DNA of 64,000 nt from Halarcobacter bivalviorum (GTDB taxonomy: Bacteria; Campylobacterota; Campylobacteria; Campylobacterales; Arcobacteraceae). The notes below the pieces were generated by a model that did no database searches, had not been told where the DNA came from, and saw only the letters and a program-made list of their open reading frames with translations. Shown here one piece after another: positions 44,256 to 53,067 of this stretch (its first letter is position 1; each line of letters starts with the position of its first letter). Both the position numbers and the translations under genes were made by a program. The stretch covers positions 1,674,001 to 1,738,000 of the forward strand of contig NZ_CP031217.1 in the NCBI RefSeq assembly GCF_003346815.1, in the 5' to 3' direction.

Positions 44256-45026
44256 ATGAAATTTACACAAATAAGAAACGCAACAGCACATGTTTATTTT
44301 GCAGGGAAAAAGTTTTTAATAGACCCCGTTTTAGCAAAAAAAGAAGCCTATACTGGATTTGAAAATACTTTAAATAGCCACCTTTCTTGGCCAAGGGTTG
44401 AACTTCCAATAAGAATAGATGAAATAGTTGACTGTGATGCTGTTATTGTAACTCATACTCATCCAGATCATCTTGATGAAGTAGCTATTCAAAACTTAGA
44501 TAAAAACAAAACTATATTCGTACAAAATCAAAAAGATAAAGAGTTTTTAGCCCATAAAGGTTTTAATAATATAAAAATACTAAGTGAAGATAGCTATTTT
44601 GAAGAGATAGCACTTATTATTACAAAGGGTCAACATGGCTCTGATGAACTTATAAAAAACTATAAAGAAAAACTTGGTGTTGTAAGTGGTGTTATTTTTT
44701 CCCATAAAAATGAAAAAACAACTTATCTTGCAGGAGATACTATTTGGTGTAAAGAAGTAGAAAATACAATAAACAAGTATCAACCGGAAGTTATAATTTT
44801 AAATGCAGGAGATGCACAACTTGCAGATGGAAGTTCTATAATTATGGGAAAAGAGGATACTTTAAAAGCTCATTTAACTTTACCTAAAGCAACAATTATT
44901 GCAACACATTTAGAAGCAGTAGGACATAGTGCCATCACAAGAAAAGAGTTAAAAGAGTTTATTGAAAAAAACAATATTGAAAAATCTGTTTTAGTTCCAG
45001 AAGATGGAGAAACAATAGGGATATAA
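44256..45026 (+). CDS. Metallo-beta-lactamase-fold hydrolase
   Basis: A 256-residue protein with the metal-binding HTHPDHLDE motif (near residues 68-76), further metal ligands near GQHGSDE, YLAGDTIW and ATHLEAVGH. It resembles the UlaG-like/YcaD group of cytoplasmic MBL hydrolases; substrate unknown. It stands alone between copA and dapD, each side closed by a hairpin. Confidence 0.85.
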   Translation: MKFTQIRNATAHVYFAGKKFLIDPVLAKKEAYTGFENTLNSHLSWPRVELPIRIDEIVDCDAVIVTHTHPDHLDEVAIQNLDKNKTIFVQNQKDKEFLAHKGFNNIKILSEDSYFEEIALIITKGQHGSDELIKNYKEKLGVVSGVIFSHKNEKTTYLAGDTIWCKEVENTINKYQPEVIILNAGDAQLADGSSIIMGKEDTLKAHLTLPKATIIATHLEAVGHSAITRKELKEFIEKNNIEKSVLVPEDGETIGI

Positions 45027-45049
45027 AAGAGAAGAAACTTCTCTTTTAT
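45023..45049. terminator. Bidirectional terminator between MBL and dapD genes
   Basis: A perfect 12-bp stem (ATAAAAGAGAAG, 45023-45034; mate 45038-45049) with an AAA loop fills the gap between two convergent genes. Confidence 0.8.
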
Positions 45050-46237
45050 TTAGTGTAAGTCAGCGTTTAATTTAACTTCTCTAGTTGATCTCATCGCAAC
45101 TGTTTGACCATTTTGAGAATTTACTCTAAAGTGAACTCCATTTACACCTAAGAAATCCATACCTTTCATAACAGTAGAAATCTCTTTACCTGGGTTAATC
45201 TCTTTTAATTGCTCAACAGCTTTTTCTGAAAGAGTAATTTTTGTACCTGGTAAAATTGTTACTCCTGCATCAAGAATACAAGAATCTCCAATAGAAGTAC
45301 CAGTACAAGAGTTAGCACCTAATAGTGTATTATCTCCAATAGTTACAGGAACACCATCTGTTCCAGAAAGAACACCAAGAATTGAAGCTCCTCCACCAAC
45401 ATCAGAACCAGCACCAACTTTAGCTGAAGAAGAGATTCTACCTTCAACCATTACAGCACCTTCTGTTCCAGCATTAAAGTTAACATATGCAGCACCTGGC
45501 ATTACAGTAGTTCCAGCTGCTAATTGAGCACCCATTCTTACTTTATTTGTGTCTAAAATTCTTGTGTTATCAGCAGGAATTACATGGTCTAAAAATTGTG
45601 GGAATTTATCAACTTTTGTGATACTTGGATATTTACCAGATAATTTTAATGTAATTTCATTCTCTCTTAACCACTCTAATTCAATTGGTTTATTTCCAAC
45701 CCATGCACTATTATGTAATTGACCAAATGCACCATTTAGATTTAAGCTTCTTAATGCAGCTTTTCCAGTTGATAAAGCATAAAGTTTTAAATATACAGAT
45801 TCTGCACTTAGAGGGTTTGCATCTTCAAAAATAAATACTACTCTATAATCATCAGCAGTAAGACCAGAGTCGATTGGTAAAGAAGCTAATGTAGAAATAA
45901 CTTGAACATTTTTATGTTCATTTCCTTTTGCTTCAGGAATATATGGCCTGAAAGATTCAATACAAGAAGTTAAAAATTTATCACTAATTTTGAATACTAA
46001 TTCTGATTTTGAAGTATCAATTTCTTCTCCTGCTTCTTTTAAAGCATTTAAGAAAATTGCTGCACTTCCATAATTTTCTTCCCAGTTAATTACTGGATAT
46101 GTAGCTTGTAAAATTTTATCAGGATTTAATTGTCCTCTATCTACTTTAGCGATACCAAAACCGATTGGGTTTTTATACCATGCTTGAGATTGGATATTTG
46201 ATACTAGTTCTTTAAAATCATCTTTTGTAAAAGCCAT
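45050..46237 (-). CDS. dapD: Tetrahydrodipicolinate N-succinyltransferase (long Campylobacterota form)
   Basis: A 395-residue enzyme of lysine and diaminopimelate synthesis. The C-terminal half is a left-handed beta-helix of hexapeptide repeats (GAQLAAGTTVMPGAAYVNFN, VGAGSDVGGGASILGVLSGT, GDNTLLGANSCTGTSIGDSC). It has a longer N-terminal region than the E. coli enzyme, which is normal for Campylobacterota and Actinobacteria-like DapD. Confidence 0.92.
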   Translation of the reverse strand: MAFTKDDFKELVSNIQSQAWYKNPIGFGIAKVDRGQLNPDKILQATYPVINWEENYGSAAIFLNALKEAGEEIDTSKSELVFKISDKFLTSCIESFRPYIPEAKGNEHKNVQVISTLASLPIDSGLTADDYRVVFIFEDANPLSAESVYLKLYALSTGKAALRSLNLNGAFGQLHNSAWVGNKPIELEWLRENEITLKLSGKYPSITKVDKFPQFLDHVIPADNTRILDTNKVRMGAQLAAGTTVMPGAAYVNFNAGTEGAVMVEGRISSSAKVGAGSDVGGGASILGVLSGTDGVPVTIGDNTLLGANSCTGTSIGDSCILDAGVTILPGTKITLSEKAVEQLKEINPGKEISTVMKGMDFLGVNGVHFRVNSQNGQTVAMRSTREVKLNADLH

Positions 46238-46291
46238 TATTTTTCCTTATTATTTTTGCTTGGATTATACAATAAAGAGACTAAAGATAAA

Positions 46292-48139
46292 TTAATATAC
46301 TGTATCCATGTCAATTGTTGCCATAGGAGAAGTAACCGAATGTAAAGCTTGAAGTAAAGCTTTTACATTTGAAGAACGCAAAATAATCTCATAACGATAT
46401 TTATTTGATAATTTAAAAATTGCAGATTGTCCAAAACCTACAACTTGGATATTCTCTTTTTGTTTTAAAAGCTTTACATATTTGTCCAATTCATCTTTAA
46501 CTTTTAAACCATTTGAATGAGCAAAAGTGATTTTAGCCATCTTTAAAAAAGGAGGATAAAGCTCTTGTCTAAACTCTAACTCCTCTTTTAAAAACTCTGC
46601 ATAATCATTTTCTTGAAGATACTCAGCAAAGAAATCTGCATTTTGAGTTTGAACAATTACTTCACCATCCCCTTTTCTTCCACTTCTACCTGCTATTTGA
46701 ATAAGTAATGAGAGAGCTTTTTCCCTTGCTTTATATGAGTTCATATTTAAAATAGAGTCTATTCCAAGAACTACTGCAAGTTTTACATTATGATAATCAT
46801 GACCTTTAGATAACATTTGAGTTCCAACAAGAACATCAATTTTATTATTATTAAAATCATTTAAAACTGTTTTTAGTTTATTATCAGTTTTTATCTCATC
46901 TCTATCAAATCGTTTGATTATTTTATCAGGAAAAAGTTCAATAAGTTTTTGCTCTATTTCAGCTGTCCCTACTCTTAAATTATGAATTACTCCATTATTA
47001 CAAGAAGGACAAGTATCTGGTATCTTTTGAGCAAAACCACAATAGTGGCACTTTAAGGCTAAATCATTTTTATGTAAACTCATTGAAACAGAACAATAAG
47101 GACACTCTACAGACTTTCCACAAGAGGTACAAATCTGATATTTATAGTTGGCTCTTGTTGGTAAAAAAACAATAACCTGATTTTTATTTGCTAAAGTTTG
47201 TCCTATTTTATTTAAAACTTTTGGGGATAAATCTAAAGAAGAATCATCAAACTCTATTTTTTTTCTTGTATCAAAAAAAGTCTCTTTTAATCTATAATAA
47301 GGAATTTTATTAAAAGAGGCCAAAGAAGCTGTTGCACTCCCTAAAATTAATCTTATATCATATTTTTTTGCAATATAAACACTTAAATCTTTTGCATGAT
47401 ATCTAGGTTTACTATCACTTTTATAAGACTCATCATGCTCTTCATCTACAATAATTATTTGAAGATTTTTAAAAGGTAAAAAAAGTGCTGACCTAGCTCC
47501 TGCAATTAGTTTTATTTTTCCCTCTTGTAGCTCTTGAAGAATACTCTCTTTTCTCTTTTTTGTGATTTTAGAGTGCCAAATTGCAACTGAACTAGAAAAT
47601 ACTTTTTCTAATCTTTTTTGCATTTGAGGAGTTAGTGAGATTTCTGGCATTAATAAAACTGCCTGACCACCTCTATTTAAAACCTCTTCAATAGCTTTAA
47701 TATAAACCTCTGTTTTCCCACTTCCTGTATTTGCAAAAAGAAGAGCTTGCTTTTTTTCTTTACAAAACTCATAGGCCTCTTGTTGTTTTACTGATAACTC
47801 TATTTGAGAATCAAAACTAAAAGTTAAATCTTCTTCCCTAAAATCTTTGTTGAAAGCAGAAAAAATAGATAAAGCCTCTCCCATTGAACAAACATAATAT
47901 AAAGAGATAAATCTAGCTGTTTCTAACATCTTTTCATCATAAAAAAAGTTTGTAATAGTATGAATATTAGTACATTTAAAAGTAGGTTCTTCTACTTTTT
48001 TTATAATAACTGCTTCACAAAAGTTTTTTCTATTTCTAAGTACAACTTCTACTTTAGTACCTATTTCTATCTCTTCTTCTGCTTGAAAAGTTAAAGCTTC
48101 TAAGGGAGATTTTAATATTGCTACTTCATAATAATTCAT
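46292..48139 (-). CDS. priA: Primosomal replication-restart helicase PriA
   Basis: A 615-residue superfamily 2 helicase that reloads DnaB at stalled forks. Walker A FANTGSGKTEVYI, DEEH box (VDEEHD), and the zinc-binding insertion with paired cysteines (CTSCGKSVECPYCSVS, then CHYCGF and CPSC). It is shorter than E. coli PriA because the N-terminal DNA-binding part is reduced, as usual for this phylum. Its start overlaps the pseudopilin stop by one base. Confidence 0.93.
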   Translation of the reverse strand: MNYYEVAILKSPLEALTFQAEEEIEIGTKVEVVLRNRKNFCEAVIIKKVEEPTFKCTNIHTITNFFYDEKMLETARFISLYYVCSMGEALSIFSAFNKDFREEDLTFSFDSQIELSVKQQEAYEFCKEKKQALLFANTGSGKTEVYIKAIEEVLNRGGQAVLLMPEISLTPQMQKRLEKVFSSSVAIWHSKITKKRKESILQELQEGKIKLIAGARSALFLPFKNLQIIIVDEEHDESYKSDSKPRYHAKDLSVYIAKKYDIRLILGSATASLASFNKIPYYRLKETFFDTRKKIEFDDSSLDLSPKVLNKIGQTLANKNQVIVFLPTRANYKYQICTSCGKSVECPYCSVSMSLHKNDLALKCHYCGFAQKIPDTCPSCNNGVIHNLRVGTAEIEQKLIELFPDKIIKRFDRDEIKTDNKLKTVLNDFNNNKIDVLVGTQMLSKGHDYHNVKLAVVLGIDSILNMNSYKAREKALSLLIQIAGRSGRKGDGEVIVQTQNADFFAEYLQENDYAEFLKEELEFRQELYPPFLKMAKITFAHSNGLKVKDELDKYVKLLKQKENIQVVGFGQSAIFKLSNKYRYEIILRSSNVKALLQALHSVTSPMATIDMDTVY

Positions 48140-48570
48140 TATTCAAACTCCCTACAAAGCTCTAAGCTACTTTTACATTTAAAACTATTATCAATAAATT
48201 GGTACTCTAAATATTTATCTTTTTCAAAAAATACTCTATATCTATTGTTTGAGATTTTAATCCACTTACCCAAACTTTTTTCCATTTGATTAGTAGACAA
48301 TAGAGGCTTATCTAAAACCTTTGTAAAAAGTAAAGAGTTCTTTTGATCAAAAGTTGCATTATCTAAAGAGTTGATTTTTTCTTCATTTAAAAGAGTATTT
48401 TTAGAGTTTTGTTTTGAGATTGAACTATTAATCAAAGCTATATCTGCTTTAATAGTTATTTTTGTAGAGTTAGTTAAAGAGTTAGCATATTTACCTATTA
48501 AGAAGCTTGTAACTATTGAGATAATTACAATAACAATAATAATTTCAATAAGTGAAAATGCCCTCTTCAT
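48139..48570 (-). CDS. Type II secretion/type IV pilus-like pseudopilin
   Basis: A 143-residue protein with a prepilin N-terminus (MKRAFSLIEIIIVIVIISIV): a short basic leader, cleavage after Ala4 and a following Phe, Glu at position 5 of the mature chain, and a hydrophobic helix. The C-terminal part has a possible disulfide pair (Cys in FKCKSSLELC). A class of DNA-uptake or secretion pseudopilins in Campylobacterota looks like this. It is one base overlapped with priA and five bases after the next small gene. Confidence 0.82.
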   Translation of the reverse strand: MKRAFSLIEIIIVIVIISIVTSFLIGKYANSLTNSTKITIKADIALINSSISKQNSKNTLLNEEKINSLDNATFDQKNSLLFTKVLDKPLLSTNQMEKSLGKWIKISNNRYRVFFEKDKYLEYQFIDNSFKCKSSLELCREFE

Positions 48571-48575
48571 AGATA

Positions 48576-48785
48576 CTATAAATTTGGTATCTTATTTGTT
48601 ACAGTCTCAACATCATCTTTTAATCTAAGGTATTGTTGAGACACCCTAATATAAGCTGCTAAAAGCTCTTTTGTATCTAAGTTTTTTTCTGTAGATAAAT
48701 ATCTTGTAATCTCTTCTTTCAATTTATCATCTACATTTATAGTATAAGCCATATTATTTATATGAAATGTCACTTTATTTTCCAC
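48576..48785 (-). CDS. Small protein, ZapA-like
   Basis: About 69 residues from a GTG at 48785, which has GAGG nine bases upstream; a TTG at 48800 would add five residues. The pattern VTFHINNMAYTINVDDKLKEEI then AYIRVSQQYLRLKDDVETV (parts at about 5-26 and 45-63) recalls ZapA, an FtsZ-ring protein, with an N-terminal sheet and a C-terminal helix. The match is by pattern only. It overlaps the coiled-coil gene upstream by a few bases. Confidence 0.55.
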   Translation of the reverse strand: MENKVTFHINNMAYTINVDDKLKEEITRYLSTEKNLDTKELLAAYIRVSQQYLRLKDDVETVTNKIPNL

Positions 48786-49005
48786 TACTCTTTGCCTCAA
48801 CGAAAGTTAAAGTACTATCGATTTTTAAAAGCATATCTTGGTTATTTCTCTCTAATTCATCATTTTCATTTTTTAAATCATCAAGATTTTGTTTTAATAT
48901 TTCATTCTCTTTTTTAAGAAGTTCATATTCATGTATAAGTTTTTCAATTTTTTTAGTTAACGTACTGATGATATCCATAGCAATTATTTTATCCAAATAA
49001 ACCAA
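48775..49005 (-). CDS. Small coiled-coil protein, ZapB-like
   Basis: Up to 76 residues; the start is uncertain (TTG at 49005 or ATG at 48978), with no clear ribosome-binding site for either. It is almost entirely a coiled coil with heptad leucines and many Glu/Lys/Asn (KKIEKLIHEYELLKKENEIL and onward). A tiny coiled-coil protein beside a ZapA-like one suggests a division-ring pair, which is inference. Confidence 0.5.
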   Translation of the reverse strand: MVYLDKIIAMDIISTLTKKIEKLIHEYELLKKENEILKQNLDDLKNENDELERNNQDMLLKIDSTLTFVEAKSSGK

Positions 49006-49039
49006 TTAAATTATTTAAAATGAAAAAAGTTTCATTTTA

Positions 49040-49438
49040 CTACTCTATAAATAGCTTACCTTGGGTGTATAAAGCAGCAGCAGCTTTCCCCCATTGAGAA
49101 TAAAACTCTATATCTTTTTGAGGCAATTGGAAAATTTCATTTATTTGTAAAATAAGATTTCTCTCTTGAAAATCAAATTTATCATCTGCATGAATTAAAA
49201 TCATAAGCTCCAAAAGAACAATCTTTTTACTCTTTTGGCTTTTAAAATCTTTTAAAGTAGTTTTTAAATCAAAACTCTCTAACTCAAAATCATTATCATT
49301 TTCTATCCCCATCTCTGCACAATACTCTAAAATAACTTCTTGTTCTCTTGTTCCATAATCATTGTCAATTCTCGCTAAATAGTGTGCTAGTTGTAAAAAT
49401 GAGAATTTCTCTTTTGGTTCTAATTTCATTAAAAGCAT
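49040..49438 (-). CDS. Hypothetical TerB-like protein
   Basis: A 132-residue acidic helical protein. LVLLELMILIHADDKFDFQE-like text (here IVLLELMILIHADDKFDFQE, about residues 83-102) recalls the TerB/DjlA helical domain with acidic metal-binding residues. An AGGA site five bases before the ATG supports the start. It begins the small-gene run that leads to the coiled-coil protein, pseudopilin and priA. Confidence 0.6.
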   Translation of the reverse strand: MLLMKLEPKEKFSFLQLAHYLARIDNDYGTREQEVILEYCAEMGIENDNDFELESFDLKTTLKDFKSQKSKKIVLLELMILIHADDKFDFQERNLILQINEIFQLPQKDIEFYSQWGKAAAALYTQGKLFIE

Positions 49439-49524
49439 AATAATCCTAATTAAAAAATATTTGTATTTATAAATATAAAAGTGAATTGTATAAAATTAAA
49501 GTTAATAGTAGTTAAATAAAGTGT

Positions 49525-49562
49525 ATATCTAGTGTGGTTTTTAACCACCTAGATATTTTTTT
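49525..49562 (+). terminator. Strong hairpin at the livF end, T run on the plus strand
   Basis: A 14-bp stem with one bulged T (49525-49539 against 49543-49556, loop TTT) is followed by T7 in the plus direction. It overlaps the livF stop codon. On the minus strand, where livF is read, the bases after the stem are not a T run, so the hairpin is oriented to stop plus-strand transcription. Confidence 0.6.
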
Positions 49563-50236
49563 CTAATTTCATCTGAATCAATAAGCTCTAAACCAGTTCC
49601 TTCAAGGGCTATTTCTCCATTTTCTAAAACATAAGCATAATCAGAAATTTCTAAAGCTGCAAAAGCATTTTGCTCTACTAATAAAATAGTAATTCCCTCA
49701 TCTCTTAATTTTTTAATAATCTCAAAAAGCTCTCCAACAATTTTTGGAGCAAGCCCTAAAGAGGGTTCATCAAGCATAAGAAGTTTTGGAGAACTCATTA
49801 AAGCTCTTGCAATTGCTAACATCTGTTGCTCTCCACCACTCATAGTTCCAGCAAGTTGTCCTTTTTTAGCAATAAGTCTTGGAAAAAGTTCAAACATATG
49901 GTCTTGAAGTCTTTCATAATTTTCATCATTGTTAAAAGCACCCATTCTTAGGTTTTCTTCAATTGTTAAATTTTGGAAACATCTTCTTCCTTCTGGAACT
50001 AATGCAATACTATTTTGAATAATCTTATGAGTCTTCATTTTTGAGATATTATTATTTTTAAAATCTATATCCCCTGTTTTTTTAACATCATTTACAATTG
50101 ATTGTAAAGTTGAAGTTTTTCCTGCTCCATTTGAACCAATTAGTGATACTATCTGACCTTCACCTACTTCAAAATTAATACCTTTTACGGCATTAATTAA
50201 GCCATAATATACTTTTAAATCTCTTACTTTAAGCAT
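49541..50236 (-). CDS. livF: Branched-chain amino acid ABC transporter ATPase LivF
   Basis: A 231-residue ABC ATPase: Walker A LIGSNGAGKTST, signature TMSGGEQQMLAIARAL, Walker B LLMLDEPSLGLAP. The start at 50236 is chosen because GGAGAT lies seven bases upstream; the frame extends five codons further. It is the last gene of livHMGF and ends inside a hairpin. Confidence 0.92.
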   Translation of the reverse strand: MLKVRDLKVYYGLINAVKGINFEVGEGQIVSLIGSNGAGKTSTLQSIVNDVKKTGDIDFKNNNISKMKTHKIIQNSIALVPEGRRCFQNLTIEENLRMGAFNNDENYERLQDHMFELFPRLIAKKGQLAGTMSGGEQQMLAIARALMSSPKLLMLDEPSLGLAPKIVGELFEIIKKLRDEGITILLVEQNAFAALEISDYAYVLENGEIALEGTGLELIDSDEIRKKYLGG

Positions 50237-50996
50237 GTTTAAAATCTCCAAGATAAGCTTTTATTACTTCTTCATCTTTAATAGCATCTTTAATATGCCC
50301 TTCAAAAATTGTTTTCCCATAGTCTAAAACCATTACTCTATCACAAAGTTTATTTACAAACTTCATATCATGTTCAATAAGTAAAATTGTAACATCAAAC
50401 TCATCTCTAATTTTAAAGAAAAGTTCTGCTAATTCATGGGTTTCTTGAGGATTCATACCTGCTGCTGGCTCATCAAGTAATAAGAGTTGTGGAGAAGCTG
50501 CTAAAGCTCTTGCTATTTCTACTTTTCGCTGACTTCCATATGATAAAGCAGTTGCCATCTCATCTGCATACTGGGCAATTCCAAGAACTTCCATAATCTC
50601 AAAAGCTCTTTTTTTAACTCTTTTTTCCTCTTTAAAGAATCTTGGTAATCTAAAAATAGCCTCTAAATAGCTATATTCAGCTTGATAATCAAAGCCAATT
50701 AGAATATTATCAAGTACTGACATTGAGTTAAAAAGTCTAATATTTTGAAAAGTTCTTGCTATTCCTCTATGAACAATCTTATGAGGTTTTATCCCATCAA
50801 TTCTTTGTCCATGAAACTTTACAGCACCCTCTGTTGGTTCATAGTTTCCAGTAATAATATTAAACATAGTAGTTTTACCAGCACCATTTGGACCAATCAG
50901 ACCATAAATCTCTTTTGCATTTACATGAAAAGTAGTATCTTTTATAGCAGTAACACCACCAAATTTTTTAGTTACATTTTGTACTTCTAAAATCAT
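50229..50996 (-). CDS. livG: Branched-chain amino acid ABC transporter ATPase LivG
   Basis: A 255-residue ABC ATPase with Walker A LIGPNGAGKTTMFN, signature ALSYGSQRKVEIARAL, Walker B LLLLDEPAAGMNP and the C-terminal LivG tail (VIKAYLGD). It overlaps livM by four bases and livF by eight. Confidence 0.93.
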   Translation of the reverse strand: MILEVQNVTKKFGGVTAIKDTTFHVNAKEIYGLIGPNGAGKTTMFNIITGNYEPTEGAVKFHGQRIDGIKPHKIVHRGIARTFQNIRLFNSMSVLDNILIGFDYQAEYSYLEAIFRLPRFFKEEKRVKKRAFEIMEVLGIAQYADEMATALSYGSQRKVEIARALAASPQLLLLDEPAAGMNPQETHELAELFFKIRDEFDVTILLIEHDMKFVNKLCDRVMVLDYGKTIFEGHIKDAIKDEEVIKAYLGDFKHA

Positions 50997-52042
50997 TTGC
51001 TACCACCTTTTTTCTTTTTAAACCATTTTAATTCAAATAGCTCTTTTTTACCTACTAAACCTTCTCTTGCAAATAGCATTACAATGATTAAAATTAGTGA
51101 GAATACAACCATTCTCATACCAGGTGTTCCTTCTGTTTCAAAACCAAAAATATTCATTGGCTCATCTAGGAATCTCATCCATTCTAATCCTGCCATAACA
51201 AATATTGTTCCTAAAATTGCTCCTGTTGTAGAACCAAGTCCACCAAGAACGATAATAATTAATAGTTGGAAAGTTAAGAAGAATGTAAATAAATCTGGAC
51301 TAATTGAAGTTAATAAAGCAGCTAATAATCCACCACCTACACCTTCAAAAAATGCTGAAGTAGTAAAAGCATAAGTTTTGATTTTAAAAGTATTTACACC
51401 CATTGCAGTTGCTGCATCTTCATCATCTCGAACTGCTTTCATAGCACGACCATATTTTGAGTAGATAATATTTAAAATAGCAAGAACTGTAAAAATAGCA
51501 ATACCACCAGTCCAATATAGATTTGAATACTCAGGAATATCATTCATCCCTAAAGAACCATTTGTGATTTGAGGATTATTAATTGCTAAGATTTTAATAA
51601 TAAAACCAAAACCAAGAGTAACAATTGCAAGATAATCTCCTCTTACTCTAAATACTGGAAAAGAGAGTGCTAAAGCAACTAATGCAGTAAAACAACCAGC
51701 TATTAATAAAGCCCAAGCAAAATCAGCTTGTAAAGCTAAAACCCACTCAGAAGGGTCAGCAATATCATATTGATAAAGCATAGTATCTGCATCAACAATT
51801 AAAATAGCTGTAACATAAGCACCAATTGCAACAAATCCATTTGGCTCTAAAGAAAACTGTCCAGTAACCCCATTGATAAGGTTATATGAAACAGCTAAAA
51901 TTATAAAAATAGCAACATTATTTATAATTCTTACAGTATATGGGTCGAAAGTAACTTGTGCAAAATGAGTAAACCATATTGCAACAACTATTAAAGCTAA
52001 ATTTATTAATCTTTGTTTTGTGAAAATAGTATCGTTCATCAT
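50993..52042 (-). CDS. livM: Branched-chain amino acid ABC transporter permease LivM
   Basis: A 349-residue inner-membrane permease with about 9-10 helices and the LivM run GRAMKAVRDDEDAATAMGVN, which docks on the ATPases, followed by LGGLGSTTGAILG. A second ATG three bases downstream is an equally good start. It follows livH by two bases. Confidence 0.92.
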   Translation of the reverse strand: MMNDTIFTKQRLINLALIVVAIWFTHFAQVTFDPYTVRIINNVAIFIILAVSYNLINGVTGQFSLEPNGFVAIGAYVTAILIVDADTMLYQYDIADPSEWVLALQADFAWALLIAGCFTALVALALSFPVFRVRGDYLAIVTLGFGFIIKILAINNPQITNGSLGMNDIPEYSNLYWTGGIAIFTVLAILNIIYSKYGRAMKAVRDDEDAATAMGVNTFKIKTYAFTTSAFFEGVGGGLLAALLTSISPDLFTFFLTFQLLIIIVLGGLGSTTGAILGTIFVMAGLEWMRFLDEPMNIFGFETEGTPGMRMVVFSLILIIVMLFAREGLVGKKELFELKWFKKKKGGSK

Positions 52043-52044
52043 GA

Positions 52045-52941
52045 TTAAAACCTACTCTTTTCTAAATCTTCACCCATAATTCCAGTTGGTTTAAAAATTA
52101 ATACAAAAATTAAGAAAATAAAAGCAAAAGCATCTTTAAAACCACCTAATTCAGGCCAAAAAGCGATAACAACAACTTCAGTAAATCCAATAATAAATCC
52201 ACCTAAAACAGCACCAGTTACAGAACCAATACCTCCAACAACTGCTGCGGCAAAGGCTTTAAGTCCAACTAAAACACCCATCATAGGTTCAACAGAAGGA
52301 TAATTTACAACCCAGAAAATTCCACCAACAGCTGCAAGTGCAGAACCAAGTGCAAAAACAATAGAGATAATCATATTTGCATCAATTCCCATTAGATTTA
52401 CTGTTTTTATATCAAATGATAAAGCTCTAATTGCCATTCCGTATTTTGTTCTATATAAAACAAATAAAATTCCTACTAATAAAAATAAAGTAACAGCTGG
52501 AACCATAATAGAAGAGACTGAAAAAGTGATATTAGCTACAGTAAAGATATTTTCCATATATTCGGGAACTGGGAAAGCTCTTGGAACTCCACCAGCAAAT
52601 ACTGTAAAGGCATTTTCTAAGAAAAAAGAGATACCAATTGCTGTAATTAATAAAGAAATTCTAGGTGCATCTCTTAAAGGTTTATATGCAATTTTATCTG
52701 TGATAATACCTGCTAAAGCTGATAAAACTACTGCAAGTAAAACTGCAATAGGAAAAGGTAATCCTAAAATTGAAATAAATGTATAACCTAAAAAGGCACC
52801 AACCATCATAATATCACCATGTGCAAAGTTAATAAGCCTTAACACCCCATAAACCATTGTGTAACCGATTGCAATAAGGGCATACATACTACCCAAACTA
52901 AAACCGTTTACCATTTGTTGTATAAACGTTGTTATATCCAT
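52045..52941 (-). CDS. livH: Branched-chain amino acid ABC transporter permease LivH
   Basis: A 298-residue permease with the LivH N-terminus (FIQQMVNGFSLGSMYALIAI, then GYTMVYGVLRLINFAHGDIM) and the coupling-helix region YGMAIRALSFDIKTVNLMGI. It is separated from livK by a 126-base gap with a terminator-like hairpin, which would lower its expression relative to the binding protein. Confidence 0.93.
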   Translation of the reverse strand: MDITTFIQQMVNGFSLGSMYALIAIGYTMVYGVLRLINFAHGDIMMVGAFLGYTFISILGLPFPIAVLLAVVLSALAGIITDKIAYKPLRDAPRISLLITAIGISFFLENAFTVFAGGVPRAFPVPEYMENIFTVANITFSVSSIMVPAVTLFLLVGILFVLYRTKYGMAIRALSFDIKTVNLMGIDANMIISIVFALGSALAAVGGIFWVVNYPSVEPMMGVLVGLKAFAAAVVGGIGSVTGAVLGGFIIGFTEVVVIAFWPELGGFKDAFAFIFLIFVLIFKPTGIMGEDLEKSRF

Positions 52942-53023
52942 TCTTTTCCCCGATTCTTGTCATAATAAATACAATAAAAAAAGTAATTTGTAATTGTAAT
53001 GTAATAACTTTTTTTATTGTAAA

Positions 53024-53053
53024 AAAAAAGTCTAGCATTTGCTAGACTTTTTT
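53024..53053 (-). terminator. Attenuating hairpin between livK and livHMGF
   Basis: A 13-bp stem (AAAAAAGTCTAGC, 53024-53036; mate 53041-53053) with an ATTT loop and T-tract on the minus strand. It lies just after the livK stop, the usual way to keep binding-protein mRNA in excess over permease mRNA. Confidence 0.8.
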
Positions 53054-53067
53054 GAAGTAAAAATAAA

